Origin: Entomortierella parvispora
Lineage: Eukaryota > Mortierellomycota > Mortierellomycetes > Mortierellales > Mortierellaceae
Direction: 5' to 3'
Length of the DNA stretch: 64,000 bases
NCBI GenBank assembly: GCA_963573315.1
Contig: OY752146.1
Location: forward strand, 1,426,001-1,490,000
Below, piece after piece: positions 1 to 11,244 of this stretch. A program made the position numbers and the translations under genes. Below the pieces are notes generated by a model. That model searched no databases. It was not told the origin of the DNA and saw only the letters and a list, made by a program, of their open reading frames with translations. Every line of letters starts with the position of its first letter. Position 1 is the stretch's first letter.

Positions 1-13
1 TTTTCTAACATGA

Positions 14-567
14 TTACAAAAAGATGGTAAACAAAAAATTGTCGGATTCAATAGACACTGGTAGAAAGGCTCGCGAATGATAATAGATACTTACATCCTT
101 GCGGACAGTTTCTTCAGACTCCAAGCAAACAGTCAGCATCTCGCTGCTGTCAAGGAGATACGAATGCTGTAGGAAAAGCGTGCTGGTCTCTCTATCAATA
201 TGGACATGAATGTCACCAATCTTCCAATGCAGCCGGTGATAAATAGAAATCGCGTCAGCCAACTCCCTGGCGGTGATATCCCATACTGAACTGAAATAGG
301 ACTTCAGCTTACTCTCTTTCCTTGCGGAGAAAGTCCTAATGGCCATTCATTTGTCCTGTTCGCTTCTTTTCCATCGCCTTCATCAACATAATCCAGTGTT
401 CCATATTGGGGAACTGTTTGAAGAACGTTCGGCTTCAGATCGGATCGATCTTGTGTATCAATATGTGTTGCGGACTCGGAATACCAGGGGACGACGCGCT
501 TCACAAATGAAAGGTCTCTATGCTGTCCAAAGCATCCAACGACCCTGATCGGCCCATCTGGATCCAT
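14..567 (-). CDS. hypothetical protein, partial at left edge
   Basis: Two overlapping minus-strand frames look coding. One opens with an ATG at 567 and runs to 304. The other covers about 346 down to 98, where a good donor (GTAAGT after an AAG GAT codon pair) suggests an intron continuing past the window edge. I found no convincing intron joining the two frames: the only GT-AG pair at the overlap would be about 22 bp. So either the join is unusual or there is a frameshift. I recognise no domain. The second part reads as a soluble alpha/beta protein. Confidence is low. Confidence 0.3.
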
Positions 568-689
568 GCCCAGAGTGTAAATCCAATCTAATATGATCCG
601 GCCAGAAATATGCAGACACGGTCAGATTGCAATAGGCAGTGATCGGACCTCCATGACCTAAAAATCAAACACAAGCTGTAAACAGAAAC

Positions 690-992
690 TTAACTGGAAA
701 GATCCTCTCTCATATTTTGATTCACAATACCATCGCCCATGCCAGATTTCCCTTGATCTTCGCCAAACCTGAAACTCCCGCGTCCATAGTTGACGTCGGG
801 TTGCTGACCATGACTGCCTTTCGAAGAGTTTGGACCGTGGTCCTGGCTGTGCTGTTTGCTTTTCAAGGATTCATTCTCGTAGTCGGGGTCTGCATTAGGG
901 TAGTTTGAGCGTGAATGATGGCGACTGGCTCTGCCCGGGCTGCCGGTGGATCCGCTGCGGTGGGTATGGTCATTGTGCACGTGGGATTGCAT
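690..992 (-). CDS. hypothetical His/Ser-rich hydrophilic protein
   Basis: Minus-strand frame of about 100 aa if read from the ATG at 992; the open frame extends further upstream to about 1067 without an ATG. It is hydrophilic and rich in His, Ser, Asn and Gly, with no domain I know. An upstream exon could supply the true start. It could also be a non-coding open frame, so confidence is low. Confidence 0.25.
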   Translation of the reverse strand: MQSHVHNDHTHRSGSTGSPGRASRHHSRSNYPNADPDYENESLKSKQHSQDHGPNSSKGSHGQQPDVNYGRGSFRFGEDQGKSGMGDGIVNQNMREDLSS

Positions 993-1228
993 GAATGTCG
1001 ACAAGAGCAGCGCGCTTCCATGGATGTCAGAATGAGTCTCATGCTGACCACACAGCAAAGCAGGCAAAAAGGGAGGCAGCAGGAACCCGCCCCTTAAATA
1101 TCTTTCGTGGGCTGACCCGGTCGAGTCCCCACACCTTGACTAGACATGATCTTCATGTTCAATGCCACGCGCAGTGGATATATTAAAGGTGCAAATAGAT
1201 GGATATATATAAAATAGAGATAGATAAT

Positions 1229-3308
1229 TTAGTCCTGCTTGATATCCTTGGTCTGACCGGCAGCGGCCTCCTCACCAGCCTTGGCCGCGTCCTCTGGATT
1301 ACCCCCGAGCTTGCGGAGAATGGCCATAAGGAATCCAGATCCAATAAACATTGCTGCGAAAGTGTACTCTTGCGAGAATTTAACAATAACCCGGAAGCGT
1401 TCCTGGAGGAGACGGAAACCCTTTTGCGTCAATGACAACATGGACTTATGGGTCAAAGTTCCGTCTTCGATCTGGTTAATATAAGTGATGATGGAGTCTG
1501 CGTTAAGAGCGACACGACGGCCATCCAGGGCGTAAGGGTAGAAGACCTCCTCACGACTGTTGATCACCACCACAACAGGGAGATCCTTCAGCTCCAGGTC
1601 GAAGGCACCGCGGACATAGCTCTCCCATTGAGTTCCATCCAGAACGGCAAACTTCAAAGGTGCAGCATCCAAAAACTCACGCTCGTCCAAGGTGCTGTAA
1701 TATTTGTGTGCGGCCTCAATCAGTTCATGGCCAGCGGGAATGGATGCAGGGATGTTGGGGTTGAAGAGTCCAAGGACAGTCCAACCAGGCTTGCTCAAGA
1801 AGTTGCCAGTGGTGAGCTCTCCGAGGCTGATCACCAATGGCGTCTTGTTATCGTTGATCCACGACTCGACTGCGTTGGCATCGGTGAGGGAGCCAGGATA
1901 GACGTATTGACGATTATCTTTCAACACCACCAAACCGGTACCGCTGGTGCCGAGTAGCCTGGCAAGATCCTGGTCTGCAGACTTGAGAATGGGAATTTGC
2001 TCGTAATAGATCTGGGATTGCTGGTTGATCAGTTGGATAGTCTCGGGCTCGGTCTGGGCGTCGTATAAGAAGACGAACGAGACATCCTTCTCACGCTTGA
2101 CGGCGTCAAGATCCTTGACCGTGATAGCCTTAGCAGAGGGACTGGCCGCAACGGAAAGAGTTGCACGGTAAGAAAATGAATCATAGAGGTCACAGCTGTA
2201 TATCAAGTCTAACATCGAAAACTTACGTAGTTGCCCCAAGGGCGTATTGACCAATGTGCTCAGCGGAGCGAATTTTGTTGTAGTCGACAGACCGGCCAAA
2301 CTGGTGAAGCTTGATAGTAGGGTATCCGCGGACATTCTGGCGATAGCAAAGCTCTTCGTTCTTGGTGCAATCAACCTTGGCAACGTTGACCTTGCCCTTC
2401 AAGTTGTGAGCAAGCTCTTCCCAAATAGGGGCCAAGGCCTTACAGTGGCCGCACCAAGGTGCAAAGTATTCAATCAACCAAGGTCCATGGGGTGTTCTGC
2501 GACCATAACTTTCTTGGTCCAGGTCGATGACCTTTCCAAGAGCGTTGATTCTGACCTCGCCAACCTCTTCAGGCTTGATATCCTTGGGCACATTGATGTA
2601 TTCCGCAGCCATAGAAGCGACAAAGTCAGCAAAGGCCTCGTCATTTCGGGGGCCGCTGTACTTTGTGATGAATTTGCCCTTGTAGTAGCTAAGGAAATTA
2701 CGATCGAGATTCAGCGGTCATCAGTACAAAAAACACCATTTATGGTCGAGCATAGCTTCATATTGCATCTTTCGACTTACAGTTGCATGGAAGGGTAGAC
2801 GGTGATATCGTGGTCCTCGCAAATGTCGCCATGGGAAACACAGTCAACCTCACCAAATTTAAACCCCATGGTGCGTTTCCAGTCCTTGTGGTCCACAGCC
2901 AGCTTCTCCCAGGTGGGTTCTACAAATTTCAAGAGATGGGCGCATTAGAATACAGCTCTCTTGTCAGCTCTTTGCATGCCATTTGTCCTGGATCGGGTAT
3001 CGGACTGGGTCATTCGACGACTTCTTACCGAGCTTTTTGCTGTGCTGACACTCGGGCGAGTAAAACTTGACAAAGCTGTTGTATCATGGGTATGTAGGGG
3101 TTATGGCGTCAGTTATCATACGGCCATGTTGCGGCGACAGGAGCAGGCAAACAAAGAAAAGTAGTCTCTTTTGCTCTTACGTGGCATCGTTGGCAATGTA
3201 GGCGTCAAACTCCGGTGAGACCAAGTTCTTGGATGCGACCGAGGCCTGGATTGAAGAGGCACATGCGGCAATGGCGACGACGGCCGAGAGGATTCCGCGG
3301 ATAAACAT
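1229..3308 (-). CDS. protein disulfide isomerase, membrane-anchored (TMX3/Eps1-like)
   Basis: Oxidoreductase of the endoplasmic reticulum that forms or rearranges disulfides. Exons (minus): 3308-3181, 3075-3029, 2919-2781, 2688-2227, 2141-1229, all GT-AG and in frame, giving 562 aa. Residues 1-22 are a signal peptide. The first thioredoxin domain (about 25-130) carries the degenerate active site CQHS near residue 52 in place of CxxC. The second (about 150-260) has a canonical APWCGHCKAL motif near 183. Further thioredoxin-like regions follow, then one membrane helix near the C-terminus (around TFAAMFIGSGFLMAIL) and a short charged cytosolic tail. This order matches TMX3/Eps1-type PDIs rather than soluble KDEL-tailed PDI. 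The C-terminus ends in KQD, not a classical retention signal. Confidence 0.9.
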
Positions 3309-3963
3309 TAGAAGAATGGAGAAAGGAGAGAGGAGGGAGGGGAAGGAGGGAGGATGGGGAAGAGGATGAAGAAGGAAAAAAGAAGATGGGGACGGAGAAG
3401 AAGATGTTCCCAGGACTCACAGCAAGGACAAGGGAAAAAAAAAAAAAAGAAGCACGACAGTCGGCGGGCGAGCACACAAAGCGAAAGACGGTGCGCTGCG
3501 ATTGGTCGGATCGCATTTACCTCTCACACGCCTGCTCTGCTCTTGTGTGTTTTGAGTTCCTGTGCCTGTTCTCTGTTCTGTTCCTTCAAGTGCTCTCGAC
3601 TCGTGCGACCATCCCGTTATTCACACCACTGCCGGTCGGTCGATTCTCGCTCCTCCTCCCCTCTCTCTCTCTGCACTCGGCACCGCTTCCGAGAAATCAG
3701 GCGCTTCCTTAGACTCTCGTTTGCTGCCAGTGTTGCGTACGCCTGCGCCCGCCTCCCGTCCCTCCTCCCCTCGATCTGCCGTGAGCATGGACTTCGTTCT
3801 TTGTCCTTCCAGCCCTTCTTTTATCCTGGATAAGCAGCTTTAAACTCTACACATCTGCCTGCACATTGCCCCCGCGCTCAAAAAGAGTGAGCCTGTTGGC
3901 TGTCATTTGTTTTTGTGAGGTCCCACACGGGCTAAAAGCTTCAAGCTACGATATTCGACTGCT
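3309..3963. other. intergenic: PDI promoter side and hexokinase 3' side
   Basis: 655 bp between the PDI start codon and the hexokinase stop codon. It contains a purine-rich stretch (3310-3450) with a poly(A) run, then a pyrimidine-rich stretch. Open frames here are low-complexity and show no protein signature. Confidence 0.6.
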
Positions 3964-6470
3964 TTATGCTGCCGCTGTGGAATTCTTGGTCGCAATCAAA
4001 GCTGCTAACGCTGCTCCAACACCAGATCCATCTCTACAATACCATGGAAACAAAGGGGTAAAAGGTGTTAACAACACTGACTAGGTTCCAAGAACTGACA
4101 AAAGAACACACAAGGTAACCACAACACTCCCCAGTGCTGTAGATAGTCGTCGCCTCCTTACCTCGCAATTCCAAGGGAGACAATTTCGCCAGCTCTTGAT
4201 CCGAGAATCTCGTCCAATGCCGACTTGATGTGCTTTTCGAAATTGGGATAGTGTTCGAACACAGAACCGTCAATGCCAACATTGATCACATGATCTGCGA
4301 CTCCGTTCGACAGAGTTTCCGACTCGTGGTCCCTAGCGTCCAACTTCAGGGGGTACCCATGGTCGCGCAGACTCCCAGATTGCAAGCCCTGACGGATCAC
4401 TGCAGCAGTTGCCACAGCACTCAAACGTGCAGCGCGTGTGCCCACCAGCTTGCACACATGCTTAACAATCTCGCGGTCTACTTGAGTGTTGATGCGAACA
4501 TCCAATTTCTGCTCCAAGATTTGGGCGATAGGGATCAAGGTGGCAGACGAGTCCAGCTCGATCTTGGACATGTATTCAGTCTCAAAGCTCCATGCTCTGT
4601 TCAGTTTGGGACTGCTGGTACCGTCAAACAACAACCGTTGGTCAATTAGATGCAGCAAGATGTTCCTAGTGATTTCTCCTAGATACATTCCCGAAATCAT
4701 CTTTTCAAACACATGGACCCCGGGATTCTACAAAACAAGTGTCTGGTGAGCAAAAAACAATTGCAGTCACATAGTCCAGACAGAAACGTTCCCTGCAGCG
4801 TGCGTATTCCTCTTACAATAGATTCACGATCCAACTTGTTGTCATAAATGGTGACGGGGAGGACAGTCTTCTCCTTGTCAAAATTACCCCATTCGATATT
4901 AATGATCATCTCCTGTTGCTTGCTGTCTGACAACGTCTTGATGTTTTTGGTGTCTTCTACATAGGCACCGTTGGTCCCTGTGCCAAAGATGGCGCCGATG
5001 AAGGTGTTTGGGTTCTTGTAAGAGTGTGCCAAGAGAGTTCCTACGGTATCATTAACCAAGGCCGCTGGAATTTGGAACATATGATATCATTAGTCCACCC
5101 TTGGTGATGCAGTTCAATTACAAACATTTCAAGCGGGACAGAGGATGCAGCATCATACCGACATGCACATTAACGGAGTTACGATCGAGGGCTGCCTGCA
5201 GCAACTGGACGATGTCATTGCCGACAGCGCCAGGGCAGTTGAACCCCTTGGTCCACCGAAGCAGCTTTCCGGCATCAATTGCGGTCTGGGTAACGGGGAA
5301 TGAAAAAGTGAAGCCAAGTTCTAGGGTATCCGAGTTGGCCGAGTGCTCAACAATCTTGGCATTAATGTGCTGATTATTGATGAAATCTTTGATAGAAATA
5401 GCAATGAAATCCATGAGCTGGGCAACATCCGCGTGCTGGAGATGCTCCGAGACCTTGAACGCCTTTTGGTGGGACTCGAGTTCATGATTGCCCTTGAGTG
5501 TGATAAGACATACACTGAGTAAAAAAGTGGCAGTTAGAACTAAAGGCTCTGCAGTGATCGAGGCGGGGCGAAAACAGGCGGCCGTTTACACCAGAGATGA
5601 ATGAAGCGCCATCAATTGGGGGCGTTTTTGTTTGAGATAACGAACTTTCCCTCTGTTCTCCTCCCACAAAAAGTTAGGTTCACCCCCACAAGCGAGAGCG
5701 CGCGAGATAACGAGACAATTGCCCACGGAGAGAAAAAAAACAAACCCAACTTTTGTCCCCCGCCTCCTCGTTCTTGTCGATCTTTTCTTTTTGGGTGAGT
5801 GAGTGGTTTCGTTTTGCCACAGACTGGCACCAGTCCAAGTGTGGATTCTGCAAAGGGGAATCGATCGACAGAGCAATCTCGGGGGGTTGTGGTTGCGGGT
5901 CACCAGTGAGATCCTGCGCATGTGCGTCTGTGCTGGCTGCTGATCCCCCCCTCCCTGCGTTTTCCACAAGCTCAAGAGACACTCATTCTTTGCGTCATTG
6001 TCGTGTTCATGCAGCGAGGTCCTTGCGCCGATGCATCGATGAGGGACGATGCAAAAAAGATCGCTTATTTGTTGTACACACACTCAAACGCTTGCACAAA
6101 ACACACGCACACAAGATCGCAACCTTTTTGTGTACTCTTTCACTCTCTACCTCACTTGGCCAGGTTTCAGCAGTATTTGTTGTCTCCAACATCCCTCTTA
6201 CCGAAGATTGGTGCCACCGAGGTCCAGGGCAAGGTAGCTTCCACGCTCATGGCCATCGGGCCGACCAAAGACATATGTGGGGATCATAGCAAGATCCTTC
6301 TTGGACTTTGCAGTTTGAAGCGCGAGACCCTCATTCATCTGCTTGACGAACTCAGCAGTGAGGCGTTCGAGTGCTGAGGTTGAGAGAGTGAATTCCTCTG
6401 TAAGGGCTGCAATCGCCTTGTACTGACGCTCGCTCCATTTGGGCTGATGGGGGAGGAATGAGGACAGCAT
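3964..6470 (-). CDS. hexokinase
   Basis: ATP-dependent phosphorylation of glucose and other hexoses, first step of glycolysis, cytosolic. Exons (minus): 6470-6202, 5514-5159, 5064-4817, 4727-4162, 4033-3964, giving 502 aa. The family motifs appear in order: LALDLGGTNLRV (phosphate 1), LGFTFSFP, TKGFNCPG, LVNDTVGTL with the catalytic Asp, GTGTNGAYVE, ESINPGVHVFEKMISG and a final DGSGVGAAL adenosine motif split by the last intron. Intron 1 is 687 bp, far longer than the gene's other introns (about 90-130 bp). I chose the ATG at 6470. The frame stays open for about 22 codons upstream and would encode a very hydrophobic segment, so an extra upstream exon is possible. The family call is secure; hexokinase versus glucokinase subtype is not. 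Confidence 0.93.
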
Positions 6471-7296
6471 TGCGAACAGAGCAAGGTACAAAAAATTGAA
6501 GGCGATAAAAGTGAGAGCAACAATCTTGGGCCACTGCTATCGGATGGGCAGACTAAAGAAGAAGGGCGATGGCGCGGGGAACCAGGTGAGGATGGCGAGG
6601 ATGAAGAGGGAGAGAAAAAGAAAGAGAGAGAGAGAGAAAAGAAGAAAAAAGTCCATTTAGCGACTACTGTTGTGTTCAGATGATGTCAGGCGCGCTGCTC
6701 TCTCGTCCTTCTTCCTTCCTCGCCTTTTTTTTAGGCCGGATCTCTGCTGTCTGCCTGTTCATTCTTTGGTGCTGGGCCACAAGCGCGTTTGGCGCTGCAG
6801 GGATGCCATCAGTCTTCTTCTCCTTGTCCAACTCTATCCTTGTGCCGAGGAATCGATAACACCAACCCACGCTTTGGCTCTCTGGCTGGTGGCAAGCGGC
6901 GGCACCCGCTAGTCTTATCCTGCAGTTGACCATAGTGGCTCTCCTGCAGTCCTGGTTACAATACTTTTGACAAGTGGCATGAATGTCTTTTCCGCCTTTG
7001 CGAACCCATCGAGCCACCCTTTGCACAATCAAAGTGCTTTGCAAATACTATTTTATTCTATGTGACAAGTAACAATGCGATCCATCGCCTCCAATGCCCC
7101 GACCATGTGTGTTGGTACAGGTGCTGATATACGATGCTCCTTCTTCCTCCTCTCTTCGAACGAAAGGTAAGAAATGCTTCTTTTCCAATGGCCACCAATC
7201 TCAAACATAATCTCGAGTCGTGTGACATTCGTTCGATCGATCCGTCCCTTTTTTGATTTTTCCCGATCTTCCATGACGGCAGGCTTGCCTAGAAGT
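6471..7296. other. intergenic, no gene recognised
   Basis: 826 bp between the hexokinase start and the uS7m stop. It holds a GA-rich microsatellite (6600-6650) and otherwise unremarkable sequence. It should contain the hexokinase promoter and the 3' UTR of the ribosomal-protein gene. Confidence 0.5.
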
Positions 7297-8067
7297 CTAG
7301 TACTTCAAGGAAGCATTAGCCCTGTTAGCCAATGCCATCTTGTGCTGCTGGTTCTTCTTGGCAAGGGCTGCCGAGTTTCCGTTCACGACTGCCAAGAACT
7401 CGCTCGCCAATCGATCCTTAAACTCCTTCTCGCCCCTCTTGCGCTTATCGCTAGCCTCCAGAATCCACACAATGGCCTTGCGTCTCCTTTGACGTTCGGT
7501 CATGGGTGTGGGGACCTGCAGCACCTTGGATCCCTTCTTGATCGCCGTCAGCTTCAAAATGGGACTCGCCAACTCCAGAGCGTCCAGAATGACATGGTAA
7601 GGGTCCGATTGTGTCCGCTTGCGAATCTCCAACATGGCATCGGCCACGAACCGCTGGGCTCTAGCCTTCTTGCCGTCCTTCATGATTGTGTTGACGAGTT
7701 GGGACAAGATGGGGTTCTGGGTCAAGGAGCGAGCCTGTTCGGGCGAGACTGGTGTAAACTCGGCGAATACGCTCTTCTCCACCACAGATTCTGATGCCTC
7801 TTCTTCTGATGATGCGGTCACTGCTTGTTCTGATGCTGCTGTTGATGGTGATGTGGTTGTGGTTGTGGGAGTGGCGACCTCGGTGTTCATGGGTGGAGGC
7901 AATGGGGTGGAGGGTGTGGTGGCGGCATTCGACGAAACGGCAACCGCATTGGGCCGAGTGCCCATGTGGAATGAGGAGAGGGCGATTCTGCTGACAGCGA
8001 CAGCCTTAGGCTGCTGTCTCCAGAGTCCGGTTGAGACACCACCCAGACGAGCAAAGTTGCGGAGCAT
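7297..8067 (-). CDS. mitochondrial small ribosomal subunit protein uS7m
   Basis: Component of the mitochondrial 30S head that contacts 16S-like rRNA near the decoding site. Single exon, 256 aa from the ATG at 8067; the frame is open further upstream but has no better start. Residues 1-35 are basic, Ser/Arg-rich and lack acids, as expected for a mitochondrial presequence. Residues 40-105 are a low-complexity Thr/Ser/Pro/Glu linker. The uS7 fold follows, with NPILSQLVNTIMKDGKKARA, then ASPILKLTAIKKGSKVLQVP and the basic segment MTERQRRRKAIVWILEAS. The long linker is longer than in most uS7m proteins. Confidence 0.92.
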   Translation of the reverse strand: MLRNFARLGGVSTGLWRQQPKAVAVSRIALSSFHMGTRPNAVAVSSNAATTPSTPLPPPMNTEVATPTTTTTSPSTAASEQAVTASSEEEASESVVEKSVFAEFTPVSPEQARSLTQNPILSQLVNTIMKDGKKARAQRFVADAMLEIRKRTQSDPYHVILDALELASPILKLTAIKKGSKVLQVPTPMTERQRRRKAIVWILEASDKRKRGEKEFKDRLASEFLAVVNGNSAALAKKNQQHKMALANRANASLKY

Positions 8068-8802
8068 GGTGTGATGTGGGGTGCGATGAAGAGGAAGGGG
8101 GAGAGGAGAGATTAGATGCGAGTGAATGAATGAATGAACAGACGGAAAGGCGAATTGGCTCCTCGGCCCCGCATGTGTGCCAGTGCCTGAATGGAATGGA
8201 ATCATGACTGCTTTACTGATTTTGTTTATGTTGCTGTCCGGTGGCTGAGGGTGCAAAAACACAGCCATTAAGAAATCACGCGACGATCTCGCGCGCCACT
8301 TGCCTTTTCTGGTCAGGTGGTCAGGCGCTTGAAAGGCATCGCCTCGCTGGCTGCCGCTCCTGTTGAAAACCAACGCGTGCCATGCCATGGAGATGGCGGA
8401 TACAGTGAAGCCAGAACCTGATTTGTGTGCACAAACAAAGCGGAAAGCACCATTCTGTCTTGCAGTGCGGCAGTGCGGTCGACGATTCAAGTCAAGATTC
8501 CAATTCTCACCTCGGATATCGTTGCTCCTCAATCTCCATGTCTCGCTTCTCTTTTCCTTATTGAGGACGATCTGCTCGATCTTGCCTACGAATCAATTCG
8601 GTCGTATTCAAGTATCAACTTGGACATCCCAAATGTCTCGCACTCAGTGTCTCTGTGCGTGTTCTGACTTAAAAACAGAGGGTACTGCTTTTCTTTTTCT
8701 TTTTCCTTTTTCTCTTCCTTCTTCCCCCTTTCCACTTGCCTTCCCTCCTTCCTTTCACCCCTTCTTACGCATCTGCCTCTTAACTTTTCCTTTTTTGCAA
8801 CA
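8068..8802. promoter_or_regulatory. shared divergent promoter region, uS7m / TSPO
   Basis: 735 bp between two divergent start codons (8067 minus, 8803 plus). The TSPO-proximal part (8680-8800) is strongly pyrimidine-rich, common in fungal promoters and leaders. No TATA box stands out. This is inference from gene arrangement. Confidence 0.45.
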
Positions 8803-9991
8803 ATGTTTGGCGACAACTGTCATCAGGTGTGCCAAAGTTTTAACACAAACTTGGCCCGCTACCCTATCGTGGCGGTTGGTCTTCCTTTGATCGGAGGGTT
8901 CCTCTCTGCGATCCCCTCCCACAAAGTCGGCAAGCAATTCTACGATGGTCTTCAAAAGCCCGACTGGGCTGCGCCTGCCTGCACGTTTGCACCTGCTTGG
9001 ACCGCTCTTTACCTCACTGTTGGATATGCCTCCCACTTGGTCGCCTTGAGAACTGGACCCAACACGATCCCCTCGATCCGCCACTTGGCTCGCACTGGAT
9101 TGGGCATTTATGGACTCAACTTGGCTTTGAACTTTGCCTATTCTCCTCTCATGTTTTGGAAGCAGCAGATTGGTGCTTCCCTTGTTACTGCTGGCGGTTT
9201 GACTGTAAGTTTCTTGTATTTGCTTTGATCTTGGGAAGCTTCTCGTCGACAGCTCAAAAAAAACCCCCAACGAGGCGAGGGCTACACGAATCTGCAATGG
9301 ACAGAGGGACTTCAAGACGAAACTTGTGTAGCGCTGCATTGATTCTGCAGAAAAAGTCTCCGCCGTCGACTGGCTGAAAATCCGAGATCAAAGGACCAAA
9401 CAATGGAAAAGAGAAAAGGGTGATCATCCGTGTCCGATCCCTGTGTAAACGCAGCCCTACTCTCCGCGTCGAACTTGATTCGATCCTACCCCAGCATCCT
9501 CTTGCCCAGTTTCGCTTTCTCTCTTCTGAGTGTGCAAAAGCCTCCATCATCATCACACTAGGGGGAACAGACTTCTAAGACCTGGAAGATACGAGGACGC
9601 GCCGCTCTATTATTCCATCTAAATCGATTCTCTCTACTTCTCTCTACTTTCTTTCTGTTCTCCCCAGGCTTCCTCTGTTGCCCTCGCTTACTACTTCTTC
9701 AAGGTTGACAAGTGTGCCGGCTATTTGACTATTCCTTATGTTGCCTGGCTCGGATACGCTACCGCTTTGAACTATGACCTCTGGATCAAGAACGGCAAGG
9801 GCCCCGCAGCTGACTCTGCTCGCAAGCTGGGAAAGGAGGTCCACGATGCGGCCAAGCACGCCAAGGATGAAATTGAGGATGCTGCCAAGCATATCACGGA
9901 TGGCGCCAAGGACGCCGCCCGTTCCGCCAACAAGGCTGCCAAGGACACTGCACACGATGTTGCCGACAAGGTCGAGAAGGAGCTTCGTTAA
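8803..9991 (+). CDS. TspO/MBR (translocator protein) family with LEA-like C-terminal tail
   Basis: Five-helix membrane protein of the TSPO family, which binds porphyrins and sterols in mitochondrial or other membranes. Exons: 8803-9204 and 9668-9991 (463-bp intron), 241 aa. Family signatures include the KPDWAAPACTFAPAWTALY segment, SHLVALRTG, the LNLALNFAYSPLMFW helix and a last helix around TIPYVAWLGYATALNYDLW. TSPO proteins usually stop soon after that helix, at about 160-175 aa. This one continues for roughly 60 residues of Lys/Ala/Asp-rich repeats (EVHDAAKHAKDEIEDAAKHI and so on), predicted as amphipathic helix of the late-embryogenesis-abundant or apolipoprotein type. The TSPO assignment is firm; the role of the tail is unknown. 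Confidence 0.9.
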
Positions 9992-11244
9992 AGCAAACAG
10001 TGACAAGAAAGGAGCTATTCTTTTTATCCTGACCGAAAAAAAAAAAAAAAAAAAAAAGGATGGTTTACTGTTGCTGTTGCTGTTGCTCCTTCTCTCCTTT
10101 TGACAAGATGAACTTTTAGACATTGAGGGATCGCTTTGTCCTTTTCTGGGTGGAGTTGCTTCCTGATTGATTCTAGACTTGTACATATGTCCCTCTTAAT
10201 AAACGTTGCGGAATTCTTTTTCAATGCCTCGAGTCGGCAACAAAGTCTTGCTTCGGGTTTGGCATCGTGAAGGAAACAAAACTCGGGTTGACCAATCGCA
10301 AAGGTCCCGCCATGGTCGGAAACAATGACCGTGGGACAACTCTTTCCGTTGGGGAAGACAACCAATACCCGTTTGTGCCACCAACAAAAAAGCTCGTGTT
10401 AGTTGAAGATGAAAAAGAATGCGCACGCTCTTTGAGATGAAACTCATGAAAGCCAGAAAAAGAAAGTATTAAAAACATCGGTGAAAACGCGCGGCAGTGA
10501 AAAGGGGTCGTCAACTGTTGATCTCGGCGAACAGGAGTTGACCCAGACTCGATCCAAGGCCGCTCGGACACACAGTGACAGAGTCGGATGGACCGCTGTT
10601 CAAGTCATGCAGAACCAGTTCGTCAGGACGAACTGTAGACTGCATGACTAAGAATAGGGATTGCAAAGCTCAGATCATCGAGAACTATGCAGATGGACCT
10701 GGTTTCCAGTTGTGCACAGCAGCGATCCTCCACCCCACCGCCCCCCAATCCAACTTAAACCAAAGAGTCGACAACGAAAAAAGAAGAGAGCGAGCAGATG
10801 ACGAACACGGTGAGAGCCCCGTCCTCAGTCCCCCGGCGATGCAGCGGTTTCCTGTTGTTTGTTTGGTCTGCCTCGTTTTCTCGTTGGCAACGCTGACAGG
10901 TTAAGGTGCGATCCGCCTTATGTCACCACCGTCGAGGAAGGACAAGGTTTTCTTTTTTTGCGTCGCGTGTTTGCCTCTGCAAGGATGGTCTTCCTTCCCT
11001 TCTGTGCTTCCTTTCTTTCCTTCTTCCTTTCCTTCTTCCTTCCTTTCCTTCCTCCCCATCTTTTCTTATCTCTTCAACCCTTCCGTCTTTCCCTCCGTCT
11101 TCTTTCTCCATCATTCACCTCTTTTCATCCCTCTCTCTCATCTCTCTCATCTTGCTCTGTAGAGTCAGTCATTCGCCATTGCACTGCAGGACACTCTCTT
11201 TTGACTTTTTATATACTTTTTCGTTGCACACAGGCACCACAGCC
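9992..11244. other. intergenic, no gene recognised
   Basis: About 1.25 kb. It begins with the TSPO 3' region, including a poly(A) tract at 10037-10059 and AATAAA-like signals near 10198. The rest (10200-10900) shows no coding signature. A pyrimidine-rich block at 10980-11160 precedes the next gene. Confidence 0.5.

Noticed and set aside
5530-6190. Several open frames inside the long hexokinase intron
   Set aside because: Low-complexity sequences without motifs, and the splice sites around them join hexokinase perfectly.
8068-8532. N-terminal extension of the uS7m reading frame
   Set aside because: No ATG in this extension gives a sensible protein, and the ATG at 8067 is followed by a good mitochondrial presequence.
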